Below, piece by piece: positions 35,700 through 45,914 of a stretch of 64,000 nucleotides of DNA. The notes beneath the pieces are model-generated. The model saw nothing but the letters and a program-made list of their open reading frames with translations. It made no database searches and was not told the origin of the DNA. Source of the stretch: Bombyx mori (Eukaryota > Arthropoda > Insecta > Lepidoptera > Bombycidae). How positions within the stretch are numbered: position 1 is the first letter of the stretch; the number at the start of each line of letters is the position of its first letter. The position numbers and the translations under genes are program-made. The DNA lies in contig NC_085128.1 in assembly GCF_030269925.1 (NCBI RefSeq), positions 12,898,501-12,962,500 on the forward strand, written 5' to 3'.

Positions 35700-37600
35700 T
35701 AAACATGGCGCACCAAATGTCATTGTCACGTCAGTTCAGCCGTCTGTCTTGGGTTGTACATTATTTAATGCCTTTGATATCGATTTAATATGATTGCTTA
35801 TATAAAATTTCTTATTTTATCATGCTACCCCGCTTAAAACATACAAAAATAATTATTAAAACATATTTTATAGGGTCTCAAGAAAGTCGATGCCCCAAAA
35901 CTATTATCTATAATTATATATTTAAATTCATTATGGAGCACTCATCCGATAAATCGGACCCCATTTTTCGGCCGGAATCTATTGATCATGACACTAATCA
36001 TAAATACCTCTTAATAAAATGTGTCCTCAAAAAATATTTAGATATTAAGTAATTCTGTTTAGATATTTCGGGAAAAAGGTTACCGACAAAATGATAAAAA
36101 TATATACAAAAATATACTCGGTGACTGAGTTTTCAAACAACAACTTTATAAAATCAGTGTAGCAACTTTTAAAAATCGTCATATCGCTTAAGCACGAACT
36201 TGTCTTAGATTTCACACATCTAAATCACATCTTTGCACATAACAATATACTTATTTCCTATTAAAGTATAAATTCTACAAATAATTAATACTCAACAATA
36301 TTTAAAATAAAATGAACCAAGAACGTTTATCGATAAAACCTAATAACATTAAAATCTTCTGGGCGGTACTAAAATCGCCATTTTTAACGGCCAAATGACG
36401 TCACAGTGGCACGATTTTTTTGTTGACGTTTCATTTCCATAGGTTTCATACTTCAGTGACTTAGACACGGTTTTTTAAGTGTCAATGATCCTCAAACCGC
36501 AATCAATGAATTACTGGTTTACGGTTGGATATAGGCAGGGATCTTGTACTATCCCATATGGGTTCACAAGATACCCCATCATTACATGAGCGTTACATTT
36601 ACATTTATTACACGATGCTACCTCAAGTATTACCGAACAACCAACGTACTTGTAAATAACGTAATTTTGAGCAAGAACGCCAGTATAAAATTTAATCATA
36701 TTCACAACACTACACCACAATCGTTTATCTAAAGGTCAGCTTCATTCGTAACTATAAACTTTGAATTTGTAAACAATATGAATAATACTTTAACGATGTT
36801 ATTACGTTATTCGAGCGTCAATCAAGTGACGAGAATGAATCATATCTTAATCAACCCTCAATTACAATTACTTAATGTTTACATTTGCCAGTTCACAATA
36901 TTTATCGATGGTATTCGTTGTTGCATTTTTGTTACAAGCATCAGTTTACTTTTTTCGTTTGCAAAATTTTTTTTTTGAAGATAACGTCTTGAAATAATTG
37001 ATGCGGAACAATACAGGTATCAAACTAGAAAATAGTAATTTTAAGTTCATGAATCTTTCATGAATCCTTAAAACCACTCTTGTTTTTTATTGCTGAAGAG
37101 AGAAAATCAAGTCTGGAGTCATCTATTTACGCGTTTATGTATAACATATATTGTTTTTTTGATATCATGAACACAATACATTACAAGTAACACATACACT
37201 CAGAATAAATGCTTAGACATTGCATACAATTACATTTGTGTGAATTCGATTGCATGTTGTGGTGTTACAGGCGATTCGTTGTGGCATCCTGCAAAAAATC
37301 ATTTTTACAAATATTGTATATGAATCAATTAATAAAAGTTTAAGCCTGCAGTCGTTCCGTGTAAAACTGCCCATGGTGCCAGGAAAAAAATCTAAACAAC
37401 ATTTGCTCTCGCTAGCTTCGCCGAATAATTCTGAATAGTTAACAATATTGCTGGAAAAAGCAAGGTTGCATTGAAAGCGCTTCCTGGCACTTTCCAGCTT
37501 TTCTTTATTTTATAAAACTTAAAACAGTTTCAAGTGATACTGCAGTTCTTCCCAGGATAGAATGCATTCGATCACATATATCATTAACTTGTTGCGTGTA
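35700..37600. other. Gene-free intergenic stretch
   Basis: AT-rich, several ORFs of 62-76 codons without recognisable homology. Nothing supported. Confidence 0.4.
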
Positions 37601-37627
37601 ACGTGTAACTTTGTGTCCCGAAGTTAT

Positions 37628-37725
37628 TTGTTTTTATTTTATTGCCCTTGTACACAGACGAGCATATGGCCTACCTGGTAATCAGTGGTCATCGTCGCTC
37701 ACGAACTTAATCAATGCCGTGCACA
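37628..37725 (-). repeat. Degenerate LINE 3' tail, family B
   Basis: TTATTGCCCTTGTACACAGA and ACGAGCATATGGCCTACC. Confidence 0.45.
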
Positions 37726-37860
37726 CTGCCCACGTCCTTACAGATCCATCAGATCCAATAACCTTTGTATTAGACGCCTTCAGCTCTAACACTAGGGGCA
37801 GGCTTAGGGACCCAAGTAACCGTACTCGGCGAACTCGACAACGTCGACGTGCAACCTAAC

Positions 37861-38095
37861 CCGTGCATCAGCTCGCCGAGTTTCTCGCCGGATCTTCTCA
37901 GCGGGTCGCAATTCCGATCCGGTAATAGATTCATTCGCGAAGCAGTTGCTCTTGAATTATTAGGTCTCCTTCGGAGGCGCTTGGACAGCTGTTAGCAAAT
38001 CCCACTCCTTCTGGCTGAGCCTTTGCTCACCCACCTGTCCTGGTGAAACTGGAAAGGCCTGCGGGCCACCAGTAATCCTTCAATCATTAAAAAAA
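37861..38095 (+). repeat. Family D-related LINE 3' end
   Basis: GAGTTTCTCGCCGGATCTTC then a different tail, GGTGAAACTGGAAAGGCCTG, and an A-run. Confidence 0.5.
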
Positions 38096-38099
38096 AGGA

Positions 38100-38895
38100 C
38101 ACAGCCAAATCGCTGCCAAAACCTGGATGTCGGAAAAGGCGATTCCTACATCGTTAATGAATAAATTAACAACAAGTTCGTAAAATATTTGTTTTATTCA
38201 TCATCATAATAATAATACTTAACAGTAAGTGTATTATAACAACGGTCGAAGAAGAATTTCTATTATTTTGTTTTGTATTTTTTTGTTTAACAATATAACA
38301 TGGAATGTTACGGTTTTCAAGTAGGTAATTAAAGTGTAAATTTTACCAAATAGCTCAAAATTGTACATAGTGATTAAAAAAAAATTACAGTCTATTAAGG
38401 TGTCTTTGGGCCATAAAAAGGTAAGGTTTCAACAAATTTCACGTAAAAAGAATTTTTTATTTTGCGTAAGATAAAAATATAAAACCAAAAACTGAATTAT
38501 TTCAATTTTTCACATAAATTTTGAGGTTATGTAAAAAAGTGTAATTATAAAAGTTGTAGGTCTCTTTATTACCTACAATTTGTCATTTAATTTTTTTCCA
38601 TAGGACTAGTAGTTTTTCCGGAAATCGAGATAAACCTTTTTTACCTTTAAAAACTCACCCCCTTACACTTCGACCTCAGATCGCCCGTAAATTATTATTA
38701 CTTTCATTTTGGTTATATTTTCGTCCTTTTTTAACGGGTTTCATCCTAATATAATTTTTTTTTTGTTTCAAAAATTATAGACGGTCACACTATTAAACAT
38801 GTTTAGTCACATCAAATATCACATTTTTTTACGTCATGTAATTAAATTTAATATAAAAAATATACATTATAACAGTGTTAATAACTACACAATCA
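38100..38895. other. AT-rich region downstream of the lipase gene
   Basis: Should hold the lipase 3' UTR. Otherwise no feature recognised. Confidence 0.4.
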
Positions 38896-40425
38896 TTAAA
38901 TTATAGCGTTCTCTATGTCCATATTATAGTTATTACTTACACCTTCTTCTAATAACTGCAGAAGTTTTGCATACACAAGTTTCGGGGCATCTTTAGCCCA
39001 CAGAAAATCAATATGGTTAAACTCTTTCAATGGCACAACATAATGTTCTATAGGATTTGATAACTGATCATATAAGTTTACTACGTCCGCGTCGCCAGCT
39101 AGCCAGTCATTTTGAGAGCTTAATAAAGCAATAGGCAGTGTCACTTTGTGCAGAGGATACTCAGGTGGAGTTTCGGTACCATACTCTTTATAGTTGCCTT
39201 CTGCTCCGTAATCAAATTGTTGAAATCGACCCTTGTTCCGTATTTCCTGTGCGTAATGAACAAGCGTCTTTGTTGATGCGCCGGCGGGAACGTGACCCAA
39301 TATAATTGGCAGCAAAGATCTGTTAAATTGTTTTTCGTCGTGGCCGCATAACACAAACAGGGAGTTTTCACAGATCGCCTCTTCGAAATTATTAATCTCA
39401 CAAGCCTTTTTCGATAACCAACGCAAAACGGCATTTTGAGGGAGAAATTCATTTGCACCCAAAAGTTTCATTAAAAATTCAATATTGTTACTAAATTTTG
39501 CTAGTAAACGAATCGGACTTTTTATATCAGACATGTAGGCGACTGGCGCTAAAGCATAACCGGCCCTTAAAATTTTATTATATTGCGTTTTTGTGGAAAG
39601 TAGGGCGAACAATATAGTGGTGCCCATTGAATGACCAACATAGTTAACTTTGGCGTCCCATCCCTTTACATCCATTATGTAGTCGATAACAGCAGGTAGA
39701 TCGTGTTGACTAACGTCGTGGAATGTAAAGTTCCAGAATGCGAATGAATCAGAGGGCCGTGAGACGTGAGCTCGAGAGTAAGTGTTACCTCGAACATTAG
39801 CCAGCCAAACGTCATATCCGGCGTCAGATAATATGTAGCCAAGGCCCTTTTCTGGTCCAGCTATGATCCAATCGGCCGAGCTACCGAGGAGTCCGTGATG
39901 AAGTAACACAGTCTTCCTGGGGATAATTCTGTTGGTGATTTTCTTCGGATAAGGTATTCTGTGCACAGTCAAAATGTATCCATCATCAGTAACCACTGTG
40001 TGCGACTCCGCTGAGTATCCATGAAGAGCTATCAGTTGTGGAGTGGTCATCAAAATCGATGGATCGTCGTCCGAACATTTGTACTCCAACTGATGAGAGG
40101 CGATCACGTCAAATAATTTATTGTCATTTTGTTGGGCTTCCGAAATGTATTCATTAAATTTATTTTTTATTCTTACTTGCTTATCATCCCCAGAATACTC
40201 CGATTCATCTTTATTGTTAATTCCGAAGTACGACGTTATCTTATTTCGTACATTTTCTACGTAGAAATGTTTTATGCTGCGGCCCTTTTCTCGAACATAA
40301 TTCGTTAATTGAGTTGTTTTGTTGGTGACAGTGCCCAAAACGTCAGGCAACCAAGAAACGTATCTACAATCGATAACTCCGAATTGTAGTAATACGAAAA
40401 CTAATAATACACACTGCAATCTCAT
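38896..40425 (-). CDS. Secreted acid-lipase-family alpha/beta hydrolase (lipase 3 / lysosomal acid lipase type), intronless
   Basis: Hydrolyses ester bonds of neutral lipids; insect members act in gut, salivary gland or lysosome. The frame is open from 40479, but the Met at 40425 begins a good signal peptide (MRLQCVLLVFVLLQFGVIDC), so I choose it (509 residues). In the longer 527-residue numbering: family N-terminal motif PQLIALHGYSAESH near 147; oxyanion region LLHHGLLGSSADW near 192; nucleophile elbow GHSMG with Ser284; Asp458 in SQNDWLAGDADV; His489 in EFNHIDFLW. The triad and spacing are intact, so it should be active. Between signal peptide and lipase domain lies an unusual ~100-residue polar spacer (residues ~40-140). 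No introns are visible. Flanks are repeats; no second lipase gene is seen nearby. Confidence 0.9.
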   Translation of the reverse strand: MRLQCVLLVFVLLQFGVIDCRYVSWLPDVLGTVTNKTTQLTNYVREKGRSIKHFYVENVRNKITSYFGINNKDESEYSGDDKQVRIKNKFNEYISEAQQNDNKLFDVIASHQLEYKCSDDDPSILMTTPQLIALHGYSAESHTVVTDDGYILTVHRIPYPKKITNRIIPRKTVLLHHGLLGSSADWIIAGPEKGLGYILSDAGYDVWLANVRGNTYSRAHVSRPSDSFAFWNFTFHDVSQHDLPAVIDYIMDVKGWDAKVNYVGHSMGTTILFALLSTKTQYNKILRAGYALAPVAYMSDIKSPIRLLAKFSNNIEFLMKLLGANEFLPQNAVLRWLSKKACEINNFEEAICENSLFVLCGHDEKQFNRSLLPIILGHVPAGASTKTLVHYAQEIRNKGRFQQFDYGAEGNYKEYGTETPPEYPLHKVTLPIALLSSQNDWLAGDADVVNLYDQLSNPIEHYVVPLKEFNHIDFLWAKDAPKLVYAKLLQLLEEGVSNNYNMDIENAII

Positions 40426-41220
40426 GATGTATGCTTGAGTATGACGATCGTGGCGCAACTGATCTATTTTTGTTTTCAAATGGCGCGTCTTAGGAACCGA
40501 GCGGGGTTCAGGGGGAGACGAATAGTTTCAATAAATTGAGCGAATTGTTTGTACAACACAGGCCCACTTTAATCATGTTTTGTAGTGATTCACCGCTTGT
40601 TTTTACAATCAACAATAAAATGTATTTGCACGACTTAATTAAACTTATTTGCTATTAGTATGAGAACATTTGTGCAAATTGTCATTATCTAATTTAGAGT
40701 AAATAAATATTTAAGTTTTCTGTTTTCTGTTTACATTACTAATAATTACAAATTTGAAATTGTATTAGTCAGGTAGATATATTATTATGTATTTGCTTAG
40801 CACATTAACACATTGACAAGACAATGTGTAACACAATATATATTTTTATTAATATTTGTTAAATAATGTGAATAATTATTCTTCGTGAGTTGGAGGCTAA
40901 ACATTAAGATTATCAAACTTTTTTTTTATGTTACAAATCAGCACTTGTATTCATTTACGCCGAAAGAAATTTAAAAAATTACCTACCACTATTAATCGCC
41001 TAGTGATTAACTTTCGACCCTAATCATATCTCCCTCAAGACTTAGATTCATTATATGTAAATCTTATACTTACTTGGCTCGCGATTTCATCCGTATTAAA
41101 TGTGCAATTCACAAATAATGAATCAGTTGGTTAAAGAGTCGCTTCGTAAATCCGAAAATTCTCAATTAGTGCATTAGATATCAAACCAGAGAAAATACCG
41201 TTGTATTTACGTTGTATTTG

Positions 41221-41340
41221 CGAGATGAGGGCTGCCGGCATCGCGGCATGACGAGGAGTGATGTCAAGGAGCAAGCGCAAGCTGCGCAAGACAGGGTCAA
41301 GTGGAGACAACTTGTGAGGGCCCTATGTACCCCCTAGGCC
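41221..41340 (+). pseudogene. LINE ORF C-terminal scrap
   Basis: GMTRSDVKEQAQAA then DRVKWRQLV and a stop resembles the end of RTE-like ORFs (DR..WR). About 40 codons remain. Confidence 0.4.
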
Positions 41341-41377
41341 CTAAGACTACAAACACAGTTGTGTTGAGGTCACTGAG

Positions 41378-41625
41378 GTTTTACTGGTGGTAGGACCTCT
41401 TGTGAGTCCGCGTGGGTAGGTACTACCACCCCGCCTATTTCTGCCGTGAAGCAGTAATGCGTTTCAGTCTGAATGGTGGGGCAGCCGTTGTAACTATACT
41501 GAGATCTTAGAGCTTATATCTCAAGGTGGGTGGCGTATTTACGTTGTAGATGTATATGGGCTCCAGTAACCACTCAACACCAGGTGGGCTGTGAGCTCGT
41601 CCATCCATCAAAGCATTAAAAAAAA
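41378..41625 (+). repeat. Bm1-type SINE, 5'-truncated
   Basis: TTTTACTGGTGGTAGGACCT to an A-run, good preservation. Confidence 0.75.
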
Positions 41626-41785
41626 AATTGCAGTGATAAAAAAAAACATAATGTTATAAACTATATCTGTACAACATTTTATCCAAATCATTTATGCCTA
41701 GCAAAAGCTTGATTTAGTAGCAAACGCAACAGCAATACCGATCTCGTCGATCACCATGAAGAGTTCGACTAGCAAATTAATTTAA

Positions 41786-41985
41786 ATGACCACCATTTTA
41801 CTGAGATTATATATCATCCCATTTCATTTCATTTAATTTCATCCCAGTTGATTAATGTTTCAAATTAATCACCTTCATTTCATTTCACTCCATTATATCA
41901 TTTTTCATAAAAATATGAATATAAATTAAAATAAGACATGACTTAAAGGTCTCAGTTGCCAGGTCATAAAATCCCTTAAAAAAAT
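41786..41985 (+). repeat. Retroposon family C, 3' half
   Basis: GACCACCATTTTACTGAGAT to CCCTTAAAAAAA; immediately followed by the head of another copy at 41997. Confidence 0.7.
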
Positions 41986-42072
41986 TACGTAAATATGGAC
42001 TTTTTGGCGAGAACGCGAGGAGTAAAGTTGTGTGATTTTGTTTTATTTTGTCTATTTAGTGTTTCTTCGGGT

Positions 42073-44875
42073 ATAATACCTGCACACGAACTCCCGACCA
42101 GATTAAATCGATCATGCCTTGACCATATTATTTTAAAATCAAAAAATCATGCTTGTTGTTTGGTTGCTGATACGTCGCTGACCGACCACGACACGACACT
42201 TCTATTTCTTCATACCTCAAGCCAGTTTAATAATTTAATTCAAAATAATAAAACAAGAAAATTTATTGACTATGATAAAATTAATGAAAAATTACTTCAA
42301 ATTGATTTTTCCCTTTTACACAACTCCACTGACGCTAACGTAGCTACTAATTATTTTATTAACACTCTTAATACCATAATTCTTGAAAACACGAGTCTAA
42401 AAGTTGTACCACATCGCAAAAGGCTCAGAAAATTGTGGATGACTCCGGGGATTCTGAGATGCCTCCGAAACCGGGACAAATTACACAAAAAAGTGAAAAA
42501 ATATCCTAAAAATGAAGTTCTTCAATTAACTTTTAAAAGATATAGGAACTACTGTACATCTCTTTTAAAAAGCGCTAAGAGCAATTATGATAGGGCCCAA
42601 ATAAAAAATGCTCAAAACAATAATAAGAAGCTTTGGGAAACAATTAAAACTATAACACATACCAAAAAACAAAATACCCATGCGAACGACCTTCTCACAC
42701 ACGCAGGACCCGCAAACTCTATTAATACGGTCAACCATTACTTTGCCAATGTCGGTAGTTCACTAGCTCTAAATATTCATGCAAAAAAAACACACTCAAA
42801 AGTACCTAAATTGTTTTCTCATTTAAGAACTTTTGCTATGCTGGAAACTGACCAATCCGAGATAGAAACCCTAATAAATAGCCTCAGAACAGACTGTGCC
42901 TCTGGATCGGATAATATCTCTGGGATAATTCAAAAAAAATTTAAACACATCCTTCTAGCTCCAGTTACGTTTTTATGTAATCTGGCTATTTCTACTGGAG
43001 TCTTTCCCAACGTCTTTAAGCTTGCAGTAGTTCATCCGATCGATAAGGGTACGGGGGACCGACGTCTGCCGAACAATTACAGACCTATTTCTATTCTGCC
43101 AACAGTGCCAACCCTCTCAAAAATTCTGGAAAAAATTATGAACCATAGACTTATAAAATTCTTAGACAAATACAACCTTCTCTCCCCCTCTCAATATGGT
43201 TTCCGCTCTGGTATATCGACTAGCGATGCAGTTTTAAACTTAACTAATGAAATTGTCACAAAACTATATAAAAAGAACAAAGTAATTGTTATATTCTTGG
43301 ACTTAGCTAAAGCCTTCGACACGATTTCTATCCCAACTCTCATAACTAAGCTTGAAGCCGTTGGGTTAAGAGGCAGTCAGCTTTCACTTTTCAGGAGCTA
43401 CCTTACGGGCAGACGTCAATGTGTCAAAATCAGTGACCTTATCAGTGACGAACTCCCTATAGCATATGGAGTGCCACAGGGCACTATTCTCGGCCCTACC
43501 CTATTTTTAATATATATAAATGACCTATGTCAACTAAATATCACAAACGGGTCTATTTACACCTATGCTGACGATACTGCTCTCGTATTTCATGGCAGTT
43601 CTTGGGAGGCAGCTTTTAGTTTTGCTCAATGTGGCCTGAACACCGTAACTGACTGGCTGTCTAAAAATCTACTGACACTGAACGTGGATAAAACTAAGTA
43701 CGTCACTTTTTCCCTGTCTACGCGTGGTAAAATATCATCTTCGCCTTTTTCACTTATAGCCCACTCCTGTAACGCTCTTGGACAAACTGCCTGCGGTTGC
43801 CCCTCCCTTGCCAGGACAAATTGCATTAGGTATCTGGGTATACAGATCGATGACCTATTATCCTTTCATTCCCATATTGACGTTCTGTCGTCCAGATTAC
43901 GCAAACTCACTTACATTTTTAAAAATCTGCGTCATGTTACCGACAGGAACGTACTTACACTCGTTTATTTAGCGCTCTGTCAATCAGTCACTCAGTACTG
44001 CATAGTGGCATGGGGCGGGTCTTCCAAAACACACTTTTAAAAACTTGAACGTGCCCAGAGATGTATTTTAAAAGCTGGATGGCGGCTCCCTTATAGGTTT
44101 CCTACAAATGATCTTTACAAAACCTGTAAAGTCCTTTCTGTCCGTAAATTATTTATTCTTAATCTTATTATGACTACACACTCGAAAACTCCATACGATC
44201 CGACATTGCTCGTAAGTCAGCGGCGCGGGCATGGTGTGCGTCCCACGACACTTGTTTCTACATCGTTAGCTCAACGCTTCTATGGCTTCCTAAGTAGCTT
44301 CATATAAAATAAAATCAATAAGCTGATCAATATGATCAGCATGACACAGACCCAATGCAAACATGCACTAACAAATTGGCTTCACGACCTAGACTACGAG
44401 CAAACAGAGAACTTACTCCAGACTGTGAAGTAATCTGCTTTTTGTTTTCGAGCCCAATTAAGCAAAAAATTATTTATACCTATGTAATAGTAATAATAAA
44501 CACGCATAGATGCAGATACTCACACATACACAATACAACATGCATGCGCGCACACGCCCACATATACACACACTCACACACATCCAAATACACACACATT
44601 CACACACGCACACACACGTAAAATGACCTTCTTAAAATATAACACCTAATGATCTCTCAACACTAGTCCGCAGCATCTGTTCACGACTTAACCTAACCTA
44701 ATCTATCTTAAGAAGGAGGGAGCCTGGAGATCAGTAATACAGGTCTTTGAACCTAGTACAGACTTCAGCTCTTTCAAAGGCTTACAAAATAAATTATAAG
44801 GTTAATTTATTTCCATTTGAATTTGTATGTACCTTGTACCTTTAAGAGAGAAATAAATAAATTATTATTATTATT
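42073..44875 (+). mobile_element. 5'-truncated non-LTR retrotransposon (Jockey/CR1-type)
   Basis: The 681-codon frame 41995-44040 covers a remnant of the endonuclease end (CLDHIILKSKNH, then SLTDHDTTL) and a full reverse transcriptase: NYRPISILP near residue 359, FLDLAKAFD near 435, GVPQGTILGP, and catalytic YADD at 524-527. Its first ~25 residues come from the flanking family C copy, not the LINE. TAA at 44038-44040 interrupts the C-terminal domain, which continues in frame (KLERAQRCILKAGWRLPY), so the copy is dead. The 3' UTR has a CA-rich block (~44510-44620) and ends in ATT repeats. Clade not settled. Confidence 0.85.
44510..44620. repeat. CA-rich microsatellite in LINE 3' UTR
   Basis: Imperfect CACA repeats with interruptions. 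Confidence 0.7.
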
Positions 44876-45151
44876 AAATGTGTAATAGCGGTGGTTTGTT
44901 AACTGCTTAATATCTGTGAAAGTGCACAATTGTGGGAAAATGAAACAAAGCCGCTGAACCTAACTTCTCGGGATCTTCTAAAAAGTCGACTGAAAAAGTC
45001 TCAGTAAATGACTACCATTTTACTGAGATTATAAGTCATCCCATATCATCTCGTCTCATTTCATTTTATTTCATCCCAGTTGATTAATGTCTCAAATTAA
45101 TCATTTTCATATCATTTCACTTCATGTTATCATTTTTCATAAAATTAAGAA

Positions 45152-45305
45152 ATATATATTTATTTATTTATTTATTGCTTAGATGGGTGGACGAGCTCAC
45201 AGCCCACCTGGTGTTAAGTGGTTACTGGAGCCCATAAACATCCACAACGTAAATACGCCACTCACCTTGAGATATAAGTTCTAAGGTCTCAGTATAGTTA
45301 CTATA
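45152..45305 (-). repeat. Bm1-type SINE, reverse copy inside family C
   Basis: TTATTGCTTAGATGGGTGGA to GTTCTAAGGTCTCAGTATAG; only the last ~150 bp of the SINE. Confidence 0.75.
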
Positions 45306-45382
45306 TTAAAATAAGACATGACTTAAAGGTCATAGTTACCGGTTCATAGAATCCCTTAAAAAAAATTAGGTAATTACAGGTT

Positions 45383-45757
45383 GACTTTTTGGCGGGAACG
45401 CGAGGAGTGAAGTTGTGTGATTTGTTTTATTTTGTCTATTTAGTGTTTCTTCAGGTTTAAATATGTAATAACGGTGGTCTATTGATTGTTTAATATCTGT
45501 GAAAGTGCACAAATGTGGGAAAATGAAACAAAGCCGCTGGACGTAACTTCTCGGGATCCTCCAAAAAGTCCACTGAAAAAATCACAGCAAATAACCACCA
45601 TTTTACTGAGATTATATTTCATCCCATATCATATCATCTGATTTCATTTCATTTCATATTATCATTTTTCACTCAAAAAAAGTTTTCATTAAAATTAAAA
45701 TAAGACTTGACCTAAAAGCCTTAGTTACCAGGTCATAAAATCCTTTAAAAAATATCT
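45383..45757 (+). repeat. Retroposon family C, third tandem copy
   Basis: Full-length GACTTTTTGGCGGGAACGCG to TCCTTTAAAAAA, ending about 160 bp before the PARP1 start codon. Confidence 0.8.
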
Positions 45758-45914
45758 ATGAAAACAAATCTGTGGTTGCAAAAGCCGAAAATAACGTCAT
45801 TTTATGTGAATTTGTTTGTTTTATCGTTGTACACTGTATGTAGCAAAAATAAAACCTAATATCTACTTTCATAAAAAGAACATTAGAAGTAATACATAAC
45901 AGAATTGCAAAAAA
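45758..45914 (+). promoter_or_regulatory. Unique proximal upstream region / 5' UTR of PARP1
   Basis: Only about 157 bp of non-repeat sequence separates the last copy of retroposon family C from the PARP1 ATG. It contains a CRE-like half-site on the minus strand (TGACGTTA, ~45793-45800) and no clear TATA box. The transcription start is not determinable here; the start could also fall inside the repeat. Confidence 0.3.

Larger units (their letters stand above)
41997..45361 (+). repeat. Retroposon family C copy split by a LINE and a SINE
   Basis: Head 41997-42072 (GACTTTTTGGCGAGAACGCG), continuation from 44876 (AAATGTGTAATAGCGGTGGT) to 45361. Interrupted by the LINE at 42073-44875 and by a reverse Bm1-type SINE at ~45152-45305. 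Confidence 0.7.

Noticed and set aside
39141..39458. 105-codon minus-strand ORF inside the lipase gene
   Set aside because: Out-of-frame shadow of the lipase ORF.
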